A stretch of 16,165 bases of DNA, from assembly GCA_046541875.1 (NCBI GenBank), contig JBKHCL010000075.1:1-16165 (forward strand), read 5' to 3'. Below, in pieces: positions 1 to 7,500 of the stretch (within the stretch, counting starts at the first letter, position 1; every line of letters begins with the position of its first letter). The position numbers and the translations under genes were made by a program. Under the pieces are notes generated by a model. It had not been told where the DNA came from. It made no database searches and worked only from the letters and a program-made list of their open reading frames with translations. The stretch comes from CAZFPT01 sp046541875. Lineage in GTDB: Bacteria > Planctomycetota > Phycisphaerae > SM23-33.

Positions 1-200
1 GTAGCACGGCCTTCCAGACTGTGTTCGCATGGGCTGGAAGTCCATGCCACGAAAAGCCCTCACCGTAAGGTGGGGGATAGAACGCTGGGGTGTCGCGACG
101 GCCGGGTTGCTCCGTTCCTCCCTCGCAAGCTCGGTCCGAAACGCCATAATCCCGGCCCTTCGGAACTGCTCGGGATTCAGAGGGCCGGCAGCGCGGAGGG
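1..200. other. Non-coding left edge with hairpins
   Basis: I see no convincing gene here. Two inverted repeats are visible. One at 57-76 has an 8-bp stem (one G-T pair) around a GTAA tetraloop. One at 152-188 has perfect 8-bp arms CCGGCCCT/AGGGCCGG and lies just beyond the stop codon of the minus-strand peptidase gene. The second may help end that transcript, but no T-run follows it. The first could belong to a structured RNA cut off by the window edge; I cannot assign it to a family. Confidence 0.3.
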
Positions 201-1403
201 CTACTCGGTCTTGCCGGCGAGGGCTTCGAGGATCTGGGCCTGGGCGATGGTGTGCTCTTCCCAGCTCTTTTCGAGCTTGGTGAGGAACTCCTCTGACGGG
301 GTCATGTACAGCGCCCGCTGGATCGCGTCGGCGGTGGTGCAGCCGTTCTTGATGTGATGGAGCATCTTGGCGAACTGCTCCCGCGTGAGTCGGCTGTGGA
401 GGAACTCGGCCAGCGTGAACGACTGGGCGTAGAAGAGCGATGGCTTCTCGATGATGCTGTTGGTTTTCGTGGTCAGCAGCGATTCCAGGGGCAGGTGCTT
501 TCGGCTGCCCATGGCCAAGCCTGCCAGCAGGACGCGATCGTTGCTCACCTGGCGCTCGGCGAGCATGGCAAGCCCTTCGCTGAGAAACAGCGGGCTGCCC
601 GCGTCGCCGAAGTATTCGTGGGTGACGAGGTGGCACATCTCATGGGGCAGGACGCGGTCGAGCATGACGGCGGCGAACTGTCCGTTGTCGTCTTTCTGGG
701 TAAGGTCGATCCGTCGGGTGGTGGTTCCGCCCTCGATCTCGATGGCGAAGGCGCCGCCGGCCCATTCGGGTGCGTCCTGGGCGTTGTCGAGGAATTCCTT
801 GTGGTCGGTCCACACGTTGATGTCCACGCTGTGGGCGTACTCCTGGCCGGGCAGGATCTCGGCGCAGATGCGGGCGAGGTCTTTCTCGGCCTGCGAGGCA
901 ATCAGCCGGGCCAGCCGGGCGTTGGGGGCCCGCACCACGAAATGCTCGCTGGACTCGACGTGTCGTTTGTCATCCACGACCAGCAGGGCTTTCCGGTCGT
1001 CGTCGGTGAGCTTTGCCGACGGGGCTTCCATGGCGACGGCGGGTTTTGCCTGGGAGCGGCAGTGGTGAATCTGCCGGCGGACGTACTGCCGCAGCGAGGC
1101 CGAGTCGCACTGCTGGAGGTAGATCTGATAGGCCCGGGCGGCCGAGACGTACTTGCCGCGGCGCCGGCGGGCGGCGGCAACCACCAGCCACGCGCGCGAC
1201 GAACCGCTTTGCGGATCGGTCGCCAGGACCGACGCCTGCAGCTCCGCTTCGCGCAGTCGACCGGCGTGCAGATTCGCCAGCGCGTCCTGCAGGTGGTCCA
1301 CCGGGTCGGCGGGCGCGGAGGTGGTCGCCTCAATCGCGCCGGCCAGCATGGCCGCTCCCAGCAGGATTCCCGATGTGATAAGCATCGCGCGCGGTTTATT
1401 CAT
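201..1403 (-). CDS. Exported HExxH metallopeptidase with N-terminal repeat region
   Basis: This 400-aa protein begins with a short charged stretch and a hydrophobic segment (about residues 6-24), read as a signal peptide, so it probably acts outside the cytoplasm. Residues 35-120 are helical and TPR-like. The C-terminal half carries the zinc-peptidase motif HEMCH (His254, Glu255, His258), followed by SEGLA with Glu276 as likely third ligand. That is the gluzincin pattern of the peptidase MA-like/DUF1570 group common in planctomycetes. The gene is the second of a pair: its ATG lies inside the last codons of the upstream gene (ATGAATAA, 8-nt overlap) behind GGAGGAG, so translation is probably coupled. 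The fold is assigned from motifs alone and the substrate is unknown. Confidence 0.8.
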   Translation of the reverse strand: MNKPRAMLITSGILLGAAMLAGAIEATTSAPADPVDHLQDALANLHAGRLREAELQASVLATDPQSGSSRAWLVVAAARRRRGKYVSAARAYQIYLQQCDSASLRQYVRRQIHHCRSQAKPAVAMEAPSAKLTDDDRKALLVVDDKRHVESSEHFVVRAPNARLARLIASQAEKDLARICAEILPGQEYAHSVDINVWTDHKEFLDNAQDAPEWAGGAFAIEIEGGTTTRRIDLTQKDDNGQFAAVMLDRVLPHEMCHLVTHEYFGDAGSPLFLSEGLAMLAERQVSNDRVLLAGLAMGSRKHLPLESLLTTKTNSIIEKPSLFYAQSFTLAEFLHSRLTREQFAKMLHHIKNGCTTADAIQRALYMTPSEEFLTKLEKSWEEHTIAQAQILEALAGKTE

Positions 1404-2652
1404 CCTTGAGCTCCTCCATGAGCACTTTCCGCAGCAGCTGGGTCTTTTTGAGGTCCGCCTGGGCCCATTTCAGCTCGAGCACGAGGTCTCGCTCGTAGGG
1501 TTTGGCGATGCCCAGGATGTCGCTGAGCCCGTCGCGGACGTTGTTGAGCCGGTGGACCAGCTTGAGCACGAGTGTGCGATACTGCCGGGCGGTGAGTGTC
1601 TTGGTTCCGAGCTTCTTTCGCATCGCGTCGAACTGCTTGGCGTCCATGTCGATGTCGTTACGGATGGACTTGATCCGCCGGCGGGCGATTTCCACGCGGT
1701 AGGTCCGCGAGATCTTCGGGACCAGTGCGTCGGCAAGGTCAAACTGTCGGACGGCCTTTTTGTAGATTCCCTGCGCTGTCTCGGGGTCGGTCTGCTCGGC
1801 TTTGCGGGCCTCGGCCATCTGCTTCTCGCCGGCGTCGATGTGCTTTTTGGCGGCGTCGCGGAGGGCGGCCTGCAGCGTGAGGGGCAGCTTCAGCGAAGCC
1901 GGACCTGCCGAGAGGTGCGGCGTGTCGTCCCCGGAAACCAGCGACGAGGAGGCGGGGTAGGGTTTGGAGAGCACGTACATTCCGTCGTCGTTGTCTTCCA
2001 GGATGCCCGCGATGGTCTTGAGGCGGTGGGCCCGCGGGCCTTCGGCGTCTTCGGCGATCGTTGAGAAGGTCTTCCGGGCCTGGGCGAACTCGCCGCTTCG
2101 CAGTTCCACGAGACCCTTGATTTCCCCGACGGCCAATTCGTCAGCTTCGCAGCGGGTGGCGGCCTGCAGATCGGCCAACATGTTCGCATCCACTTGGGAA
2201 TGCTTGCCGGCGGCGAGCTTGCTGCGGGCCAACTCCAGCCCCTTGCTGAGAGGCTGCCAGTCGTCGTTGATCTTCAATTGTCCCAGGTCAGCCCGGGCGC
2301 GGGCGTGGTCGGGAGCGAGCTTGAGGACCTGCCGGCAGATCTCATCGGCCTTGTCGGTAAGCCCTTGGGCCCGCGCCCAGGAAGCGGTCCTGTACAGGGA
2401 GCTGATGTTGTCCTGGCGAATCTCGGCCAGGCGGGAGTTGAGCTGCTCGGAGGGGGTCTTCTTGCGGTCGATGCGGGCGATTTCACTGCGTTGGAACCGG
2501 AGCGTGCCGTACGGCAGAATGATGGAGACCTGGTCTCCGTCTTCGCTGACCTGCCCGGTGAAGGTCCGCCCGTCGTTGAGCACCAGCAGGTCCGCCGGAC
2601 AGGTCGCGGCGATCAGTCCCAGCAGCAATGTAGCCGACAGCACTCGATGCAT
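1396..2652 (-). CDS. Secreted helical-repeat protein, partner of the exported peptidase
   Basis: I chose the ATG at 2652 (418 aa) over the in-frame ATG at 2700. It is preceded by GGGAG at good spacing and opens directly with a signal peptide (MHRVLSATLLLGLIAA, likely cut near CPA-DLL). Residues about 22-55 form a small beta-rich unit (LNDGRTFTGQV, then VSIILPYGTLRF), a pattern often found at the N-terminus of secreted planctomycete proteins. The rest is helical, with TPR-like stretches at about 85-140 and a Lys/Arg-rich, coiled-coil-like C-terminal third. No catalytic motif is visible. It shares an operon with the HExxH peptidase and overlaps it by 8 nt, so the two may act together in the envelope; it could be a scaffold or substrate adaptor. 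Function is unknown. Confidence 0.75.
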   Translation of the reverse strand: MHRVLSATLLLGLIAATCPADLLVLNDGRTFTGQVSEDGDQVSIILPYGTLRFQRSEIARIDRKKTPSEQLNSRLAEIRQDNISSLYRTASWARAQGLTDKADEICRQVLKLAPDHARARADLGQLKINDDWQPLSKGLELARSKLAAGKHSQVDANMLADLQAATRCEADELAVGEIKGLVELRSGEFAQARKTFSTIAEDAEGPRAHRLKTIAGILEDNDDGMYVLSKPYPASSSLVSGDDTPHLSAGPASLKLPLTLQAALRDAAKKHIDAGEKQMAEARKAEQTDPETAQGIYKKAVRQFDLADALVPKISRTYRVEIARRRIKSIRNDIDMDAKQFDAMRKKLGTKTLTARQYRTLVLKLVHRLNNVRDGLSDILGIAKPYERDLVLELKWAQADLKKTQLLRKVLMEELKDE

Positions 2653-2713
2653 AACGTCTCCCGTCTTGGCACGGCTGCCGTAACGCGAAAACCCCGGCAA
2701 CGTGCACTGGGAA

Positions 2714-2719
2714 AGTATA
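2714..2719 (-). promoter_or_regulatory. Probable -10 element for the repeat-protein/peptidase operon
   Basis: The minus strand reads TATACT (5 of 6 matches to TATAAT), which would give a leader of about 55 nt before the ATG at 2652. The surroundings are unusually AT-rich for this window. A -35 is not clear: TTGAAT lies only 14 bp upstream and CTGTTG at 17 bp. Confidence 0.35.
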
Positions 2720-2917
2720 ACGGATTTTCACTGATTCAACAGGACCTTTTGCCGTTTTTCAGCGTTTGATCCTTACCGGCCGACGACGCCTTCTCGCCGG
2801 GGCCGCGCCTGCGTATACGGACACGCTGCAACGCCCTTGGTGAGCGGGATTTCGGCCGTCCGACCCGCGAGATCGGGCAAGGCTTTTACGCGTCCGCTGG
2901 ACGGGGTGTTCGCCCGA

Positions 2918-3796
2918 TCAGAGCGAATCGATCGCCCGGCGGACCTGTCTGATGTGCTCGGGGGTGGTCCCGCAGCAGCCTCCGATGAAGTTCGCCCCGG
3001 CGTCCACGAGTTTCGGGACGAACGCGGCGAAAGCTTCCGGGCCCATGGGGAAGCGGGTCTTTCCGTCCGAGCCGACCTCCGGCAGACCGGCGTTGGATTT
3101 GATCCAGATCGGCAGGTCCGTCGCCTCGCGGAGCAGCGACGCGACGGTGACGTAGTTGTCCGGCCCGCAGCCACAATTGGCCCCGACGGCGTCGGCGCCT
3201 TCCTGTTTGGCCATTCTCGCCAGGTCGCCGGGCTTGTTGCCCATCATCGTGTTGGTCTTGTTGGGTCCGGAGGAGAACGTCATGCTCACCACCACCGGCA
3301 GGTCGGTGGCCTGCTTGACGCCCTGGACGGCCAATCTCGCCTCGTCCAGTTCGTTGAAGGTTTCCAGGACGATCGCGTCGGCGCCGCCCCATTCCAGGGC
3401 TTCGGCGGCTTCGCGGTAGGCTTCCACGATGCTCTCGGAGGGGACTTCCTGCATCATTACGATCTTGCCGGTCGGGCCCAGCGACCCGAATACGACGGTC
3501 TGCTCACCGGCGGCGCGTCTGGAGATGGCGGCGCCGGCTTCGCACAGTTCGGCGGCCCGGCCTCGGGCGCCGTGCTGTTCCAGCACGTACTTGTTGCCCC
3601 CGAACGTGTTGGTGATGATCGCGTCGCTGCCGGCGTCCACGTAGCTGCGGGCGACGACTTCCACGGACGCAGGGTTCTGCACGTTCATCAGCTCGGGCGC
3701 CCCGCCGGCGGGTACACCCTTCTTCTGGAGCTCCGTACCCCATGCGCCGTCGGTGACGCGGATGGCGGAGGCGAACTGGTTCCAATCGAAAGCCAT
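2918..3796 (-). CDS. Homocysteine S-methyltransferase family protein (MetH domain I-like)
   Basis: The 292-aa product resembles the Zn-dependent homocysteine-binding (beta/alpha)8 domain (Pfam S-methyl_trans) found alone or as domain I of cobalamin-dependent methionine synthase. Visible features are TDGAWGTEL near the N-terminus, NTFGGN (63-68), the first zinc ligand in GANCGCG (Cys208) and the paired ligands in GGCCGTTPEHI (Cys274, Cys275). It would transfer a methyl group to homocysteine, giving methionine. There is no folate, B12 or reactivation domain, and none is encoded nearby, so the methyl donor is open: a separate corrinoid protein or a small methylated compound. The ATG at 3796 follows GGGAGAG at suitable spacing. 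The gene appears monocistronic, and no convincing terminator is seen downstream. Confidence 0.9.
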   Translation of the reverse strand: MAFDWNQFASAIRVTDGAWGTELQKKGVPAGGAPELMNVQNPASVEVVARSYVDAGSDAIITNTFGGNKYVLEQHGARGRAAELCEAGAAISRRAAGEQTVVFGSLGPTGKIVMMQEVPSESIVEAYREAAEALEWGGADAIVLETFNELDEARLAVQGVKQATDLPVVVSMTFSSGPNKTNTMMGNKPGDLARMAKQEGADAVGANCGCGPDNYVTVASLLREATDLPIWIKSNAGLPEVGSDGKTRFPMGPEAFAAFVPKLVDAGANFIGGCCGTTPEHIRQVRRAIDSL

Positions 3797-3870
3797 GGAT
3801 GATCTCTCCCGGGTTCAAGTGCAATACGTCTGAGACTATCGCCTGCCCGCCCGACCTGCAAGCCGGCAGG

Positions 3871-4968
3871 TTACCGCTCGGCGGCGGTCTCGGGCTGTTG
3901 TTTCAGCCAGGCGGCCAGTTCGTCCTGCGACGGGTCGATCGCGAGGCTCTTGCGGCAGTGGTCCAGCCCGTCACGGACCATGTTCGGGTCTTTGACCGAT
4001 CGTCCCACGAGGATCTGGAGCTTGCCCAGTCGGCGAGGGGGCAGGGGGTGGTTCGGGTCGGCCCGCATCGCCCGCGTCGCGCCGGCCATCGCCAGCCCGA
4101 AACTTCCCGAGAGGCGGGCGGCGTCCGAGAACGCCAGCCAGGCCATCGCGTTGGAGGTGTCCCGCTGGGCGGCCTGGGCGAAGTCCTGGGTGGCTTCCTT
4201 GTATTCCTTTTGGTCCAGGTGGATCTCGCCCATCGCCGTCCAGGGCGCCGGGGAGTTGGGGTCCAACTCGGCGAGTGTTTTCCAGTGTTTCTCGGCTGCT
4301 GCGAGTTCGCCGTTCTTCTGGAGGAGGCAGGCGAGGTTGTAGCGGCTGGGGGCGTCGGAGCGGTCTTCGGCGAGCAGTTGGCGGTAGGTCTTCTCGGCCA
4401 GGGCACGGCGACCCAGGCGCGAGCAGGCCACCGCGAAGTTATACCGGGCGGTGCGGTCGTCGGGAGCGGTCTGCAGGATGCGATGGTAGACGCGCAGTGC
4501 CTCGTCGACCTGCCCGTCGGCGGTCAGCGCCAAGGCAAGGCCCCGCAGGGCGTCCAGCGATCGCGATTGCTGTCCCGACGCCCGACGGAAACAGCGGATC
4601 GCCCGGGCGGTGCGTTTGCTCTTGAGGGCGGCCTGGCCGGCCTGGAGCAGCAGCACGACGTCCGTCTCTTCGTTGGGGTCCAGCAGGTGGACGTTCTCGC
4701 CGGTGGCCGACAGGGCTGTCTCCCACGCGGACGTGTCGAACATCCACTCGGTGGGCGTGGCCGATGCGGGAGACCGGGTCGAGGCGACGTCGATATCGGG
4801 CAGGTGGATCTCGACGGTCGCCGGCGCGATCGGGTCATTCGGGGGCGTCCGGGACGGCGCATTGGCTGCGGTGTTGGGAGCAGGGGCGGGGGGCGGTTCC
4901 TCCCGGCAACTGAGCGGCCCGGCCACCAGCAGCACTGCAAGCGGGATGACTTGGATTGGGCGGAGCAT
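3871..4968 (-). CDS. TPR-repeat lipoprotein
   Basis: I start this at the ATG at 4968 (365 aa) because a near-consensus promoter lies directly upstream and the protein then opens with a good export signal (MLRPIQVIPLAVLLVAGPLSC). Cys21 is the likely lipidated residue, though PLSC is not a perfect lipobox. A Pro/Ala-rich linker (about 25-55) follows, then several TPR units (about 100-330) with typical pairs such as ALRVYHRILQTAPDD, AEKTYRQLLAEDRSD and AEKHWKTLAELDPNS. It is probably an envelope-anchored interaction protein; no enzyme motif is present. A start at 5103 would bury the signal peptide and place the promoter inside the gene, so I reject it. A small hairpin (3854-3871) overlaps the stop codon. 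Confidence 0.8.
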   Translation of the reverse strand: MLRPIQVIPLAVLLVAGPLSCREEPPPAPAPNTAANAPSRTPPNDPIAPATVEIHLPDIDVASTRSPASATPTEWMFDTSAWETALSATGENVHLLDPNEETDVVLLLQAGQAALKSKRTARAIRCFRRASGQQSRSLDALRGLALALTADGQVDEALRVYHRILQTAPDDRTARYNFAVACSRLGRRALAEKTYRQLLAEDRSDAPSRYNLACLLQKNGELAAAEKHWKTLAELDPNSPAPWTAMGEIHLDQKEYKEATQDFAQAAQRDTSNAMAWLAFSDAARLSGSFGLAMAGATRAMRADPNHPLPPRRLGKLQILVGRSVKDPNMVRDGLDHCRKSLAIDPSQDELAAWLKQQPETAAER

Positions 4969-4975
4969 GCAGTGG

Positions 4976-5004
4976 ATTATACGAGCTGGGGGTTTCGTGT
5001 CCAA
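4976..5004 (-). promoter_or_regulatory. Strong sigma-70 promoter for the TPR lipoprotein
   Basis: On the minus strand TTGGAC (4999-5004) and a perfect TATAAT (4976-4981) are separated by exactly 17 bp. Only 7 nt separate the -10 box from the ATG at 4968, so transcription should start at or within a base or two of the start codon. There is no room for a ribosome binding site. Confidence 0.75.
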
Positions 5005-5078
5005 TGCTGGACACGTCGGACGTGGCGCGGTTGCATAGAACTTTCGCATTCCCGCTGAGGCAGCAAACGGAGAACCCC

Positions 5079-5300
5079 ATGGCCGGTAAGAAGAGGGAGA
5101 CACCGCGGCTGGCGTTGTCGCCGTCGCGCGTTCACCGGAAGATCATGGCCAAGGCCCGTCAATCCCACGACATTGACTACCTCGCTGCCCGGGGCATCGG
5201 TTCCACGCGGAGCTCGCCTGGGATGCGATGCTGGAAGGAGGGGGCGGTGGGCGAGGAGGGTCGATCAGATGCGGGAGTGGCGACGATCTGCGTAGATTAA
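5079..5300 (+). CDS. Small basic hypothetical protein (73 aa)
   Basis: This ORF is divergent from the TPR lipoprotein gene. Its ATG is preceded by ACGGAG at about 6-9 nt, a usable ribosome binding site. The product starts MAGKKRETPRLALSPSR and is strongly basic in its first 30 residues, with no membrane segment and no motif I recognise. The C-terminal half is Gly/Ser-rich and looks less protein-like, so the reading could be fortuitous or the gene decayed. No clear promoter was found. Confidence 0.4.
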   Translation: MAGKKRETPRLALSPSRVHRKIMAKARQSHDIDYLAARGIGSTRSSPGMRCWKEGAVGEEGRSDAGVATICVD

Positions 5301-5339
5301 CCCTTTATCGACGCATTTGTGCATGCCGGAACACTGTTT

Positions 5340-5372
5340 TTTCTTGAAGAAACCCCGATTCGGGTGTATAAG
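5340..5372 (+). promoter_or_regulatory. Sigma-70 promoter with two dyads, upstream of the sigma-54 activator
   Basis: TTGAAG (5344-5349) and TATAAG (5367-5372) are spaced 17 bp apart. Two short dyads overlap the elements: TTTCTT-G-AAGAAA (5340-5352) over the -35, and CCCGA-T-TCGGG (5354-5364) in the spacer. Both are perfect around one central base. They sit where a repressor or activator would contact the promoter, but no cognate regulator is identified. Confidence 0.55.
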
Positions 5373-5477
5373 CATGTTACTGGACATTGCTCACAGATTC
5401 GTTCAGTCACTTGATTGCTCAAGCGAGGAGCAGGCCGTCGGCAGGATAGTCCTGTCGTGGGCCTGCATAAGCAAGCT

Positions 5478-6536
5478 ATGGACGCGGGAGGAAGCCCGAA
5501 AACCGGCTCCGCAGGCGGTGTGTGCTCAACCCGTCACGACGGAGAATCGTCTGGCTGGTCGCTGATTGGCTCCAGCAGCCTGTTTCAACAGGTTCTGGAC
5601 ATCGCCGATTCGGTGGCGGCCAATGATTGCGTGGTACTTCTGGAAGGCGAGTCCGGTACGGGCAAGGAGCTCATCGCCCGACGGATTCACGAGCGAAGCC
5701 CCCGCAACGAAGGGCCTTTCGTGCCCGTAAACTGCCCCTCCATCAGCGAATCCCTCTTTGAGAGCCAGTTTTTCGGCCACGTGAAAGGCGCGTTCACCGG
5801 CGCGGCGGTCAGCACGTTGGGTATGGTGCGGGCGGCCGAGGATGGAACGCTGCTGCTGGACGAGGTCGGCGAGCTTCCGATGCACCTCCAGCCGAAACTG
5901 CTTCGGCTCCTGCAGGAACGCGAGGTCACCCCGGTGGGCGGCTCGCAGCCCGTCCCGGTCAACGCGCGATTCATCGCGGCGACCAATCGGAACCTTTCGG
6001 GGCAGGTTGCCCGGGGCAAGTTCCGACGCGACCTGTATCATCGGCTCAACGTGGTGCGCATCGAGATCCCTCCGCTTCGGACCCGGCCGGAGGACATCGA
6101 TCCTCTTGTAGACTATTATCTTGCGAGCTACGCGAGGGAGTACCGCATGCGACCCCGCGTGATCGGTCCGGACTTGCGAGAGACGCTTCGGGCGTATCCC
6201 TGGCCGGGCAATGTGCGCGAGCTGTGCTGCTATCTGGAACGGCTGTACGCGGCCAACCTCCCGCCCATGCCTCCCGGCCAATACGACTGGGACGACGGGT
6301 ACGTCTCCGAGGGGCTTGGGTCCATCGAGCCCGCCCCGGGTAGAATGCCGCTGAAAACCGGGCCTCATGGGGTTTGCAGCCTCGAGGAGGCCGAGCGCAG
6401 CGCCATCCGCACCGCCCTGATGGCGACCGGCTACAACCGCTCGGCGGCGGCGAGACTTCTGGACATTCACCGCAGCACGCTGCATCGCAAGATTCGCCAC
6501 TACGGCATGGACGATTTCGGCGATCAGCCTCTGTGA
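5478..6536 (+). CDS. Sigma-54-dependent transcriptional activator without sensor domain (PspF-like)
   Basis: The product is almost only an AAA+ sigma-54 interaction domain plus a C-terminal Fis-type helix-turn-helix. Visible in order are Walker A GESGTGKE, an intact GAFTGA loop (needed to contact sigma-54), Walker B GTLLLDEV, the sensor-type segment IAATNRNL, and WPGNVREL. The HTH lies near the end (SLEEAERSAIRTALMATGYNRSAA, then LLDIHRSTLHRKI; segments quoted separately). No REC, PAS, GAF or other N-terminal input domain exists, so activity must be set by a partner protein or by expression, as in PspF. The start is uncertain: ATG 5478 (352 aa), GTG 5457 and TTG 5415 are all in frame, and none has a strong ribosome binding site. 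Confidence 0.88.
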   Translation: MDAGGSPKTGSAGGVCSTRHDGESSGWSLIGSSSLFQQVLDIADSVAANDCVVLLEGESGTGKELIARRIHERSPRNEGPFVPVNCPSISESLFESQFFGHVKGAFTGAAVSTLGMVRAAEDGTLLLDEVGELPMHLQPKLLRLLQEREVTPVGGSQPVPVNARFIAATNRNLSGQVARGKFRRDLYHRLNVVRIEIPPLRTRPEDIDPLVDYYLASYAREYRMRPRVIGPDLRETLRAYPWPGNVRELCCYLERLYAANLPPMPPGQYDWDDGYVSEGLGSIEPAPGRMPLKTGPHGVCSLEEAERSAIRTALMATGYNRSAAARLLDIHRSTLHRKIRHYGMDDFGDQPL

Positions 6537-6659
6537 CCTGCCCGCCCCTCGCTTTCGTCTGCTCATGCAGAATCTCCTTGCCGATACCGCCAAGAGAGAC
6601 TCTCATAACATCCGGATCAGGTTTCGGGGAGCAGACCAGGTCGTTTTGACGGGAGAGCG

Positions 6660-7208
6660 ATGATTACCTTGCTTATGCTCGGCGGGTTGATCGGGGCGAA
6701 CAACCTTGGGGCTGCCCTTGCCTTGGGCGCAATGGGGCAGGTGGCGCGACGTCGGCGAATTGTACTGGTCTTTGCGGTGTTTGAGTTTGCCATGCCGTTG
6801 GTCGGCATAGTACTCGGGCAGACACTGACAAAGACCTTCGGCGGCGCGGTGGTGTGGGTCTCACCGGCCGTTTTGATATGGCTGGGGCTCTGGTCGGTTT
6901 TCAAAGCGATTTGCCGCCCCCGCGATCAAGCCAAGCTGGCCGAGAAGCTCACCACATGGCGAGGGCTGGTTTTGTTGGAACTGGGTTTGAGCAGCGATAA
7001 TCTGGGGGTCGGCTTTTCCCTCGGGCTCACCAGTGAGATCAATCCATTCGCCTTGGCGTCGGTCATTGCCGTGTTCAGTGCGAGCTACGGCTACCTCGGG
7101 CTTCGAATCGGAGATCGTGCGAGACGCCACTGGGAGCAGTACGCCCAGATCGGGGCAGGCGTGGTGCTGATCGGCTTGGCGGCGGCGATGGTGATCGGTT
7201 GGCTCTGA
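6660..7208 (+). CDS. MntP-like manganese efflux family membrane protein
   Basis: This 182-aa protein is almost wholly hydrophobic, with about six predicted membrane segments and a Lys/Arg loop in the middle (about 85-102). It shows the internal duplication of the MntP (DUF204) family: GANNLGAALALGA (12-24) and SSDNLGVGFSLG (111-122), each followed by a helix resembling the family pattern (FEFAMPLVGIVLG). MntP proteins export Mn2+ at the inner membrane. The second repeat keeps its Asp (113), but the first has Asn-Asn where the family normally has Asp, so substrate or activity may differ. The ATG follows GGGAG at about 5 nt. No yybP-ykoY manganese riboswitch is seen in the 123 bp upstream. Confidence 0.75.
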   Translation: MITLLMLGGLIGANNLGAALALGAMGQVARRRRIVLVFAVFEFAMPLVGIVLGQTLTKTFGGAVVWVSPAVLIWLGLWSVFKAICRPRDQAKLAEKLTTWRGLVLLELGLSSDNLGVGFSLGLTSEINPFALASVIAVFSASYGYLGLRIGDRARRHWEQYAQIGAGVVLIGLAAAMVIGWL

Positions 7209-7458
7209 GCCGACCCCGGCGGCGGGGCGGTGGGCGACCAACCGCCGGCCTCTGCGGTAACTCTCTCCCGGCGCATTTCCCGCGCACTTTTCGATCCTGT
7301 GGCAGATTGCGACAATGCTGGTGCGATTCGCGACGGCAGACCGTTGCAGTCTGCGTCGCCTCTGTGAAGCTCTTTCGGACGGCCATCATGCGCAAAGGCG
7401 TGTGTAACATCTGTTCATATAGGGCCTAAAGGTTTTTTATGGACGTGCCGATAGCAGT
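7209..7458. other. Intergenic stretch with hairpins
   Basis: No gene is seen. A hairpin at 7226-7246 (GGCGGT/ACCGCC) lies just past the MntP-like stop but lacks a T-run. A second at 7330-7359 has an 11-bp stem with one bulge (GCGAC+GCAGAC / GTCTGC+GTCGC) around a 7-nt loop. A run of six T at 7434-7439 follows only weak dyad symmetry. Confidence 0.35.
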
Positions 7459-7475
7459 TTGGCATGGGGATTGTA
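7459..7475 (+). promoter_or_regulatory. Sigma-54-like -24/-12 promoter
   Basis: TTGGCAT-GGGGA-TTGTA matches the consensus TTGGCAC-N5-TTGCA in content and exact spacing (GG to the -12 dinucleotide is 10 nt). Differences are T for C at the end of the -24 block and GT instead of GC at -12. The predicted start is near 7486, just ahead of the AAGGAG ribosome binding site of the next gene. A sigma-54 activator gene lies 0.9 kb upstream, which makes the match more credible. Confidence 0.45.
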
Positions 7476-7500
7476 ATAGTAAGATCGAAGGAGCCTGACA

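Noticed and set aside
1..80. Left-edge hairpins as a riboswitch or RNase P fragment
   Set aside because: None of the conserved cores I know (cobalamin, SAM, TPP, RNase P CR-I) is present, and the region is truncated.
354..1409. Long plus-strand ORF opposite the peptidase gene
   Set aside because: It mirrors a GC-rich real gene; the opposite frame has a signal peptide, HExxH motif and coupled start, whereas this one has no recognisable features.
2871..2919. GATCGGGC/GCCCGATC inverted repeat at the methyltransferase stop
   Set aside because: Perfect 8-bp arms but a 33-nt loop and no T-run; too weak to call a terminator.
2837..3802. Plus-strand ORF opposite the homocysteine methyltransferase
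   Set aside because: The minus strand encodes a complete enzyme with all zinc ligands; this frame is a shadow.
6594..6604. GAGAG-A-CTCTC dyad upstream of the MntP-like gene
   Set aside because: Short, low complexity, and not aligned with a clear promoter.
6537..6659. Possible yybP-ykoY manganese riboswitch
   Set aside because: The conserved loop sequences of that family are not seen.
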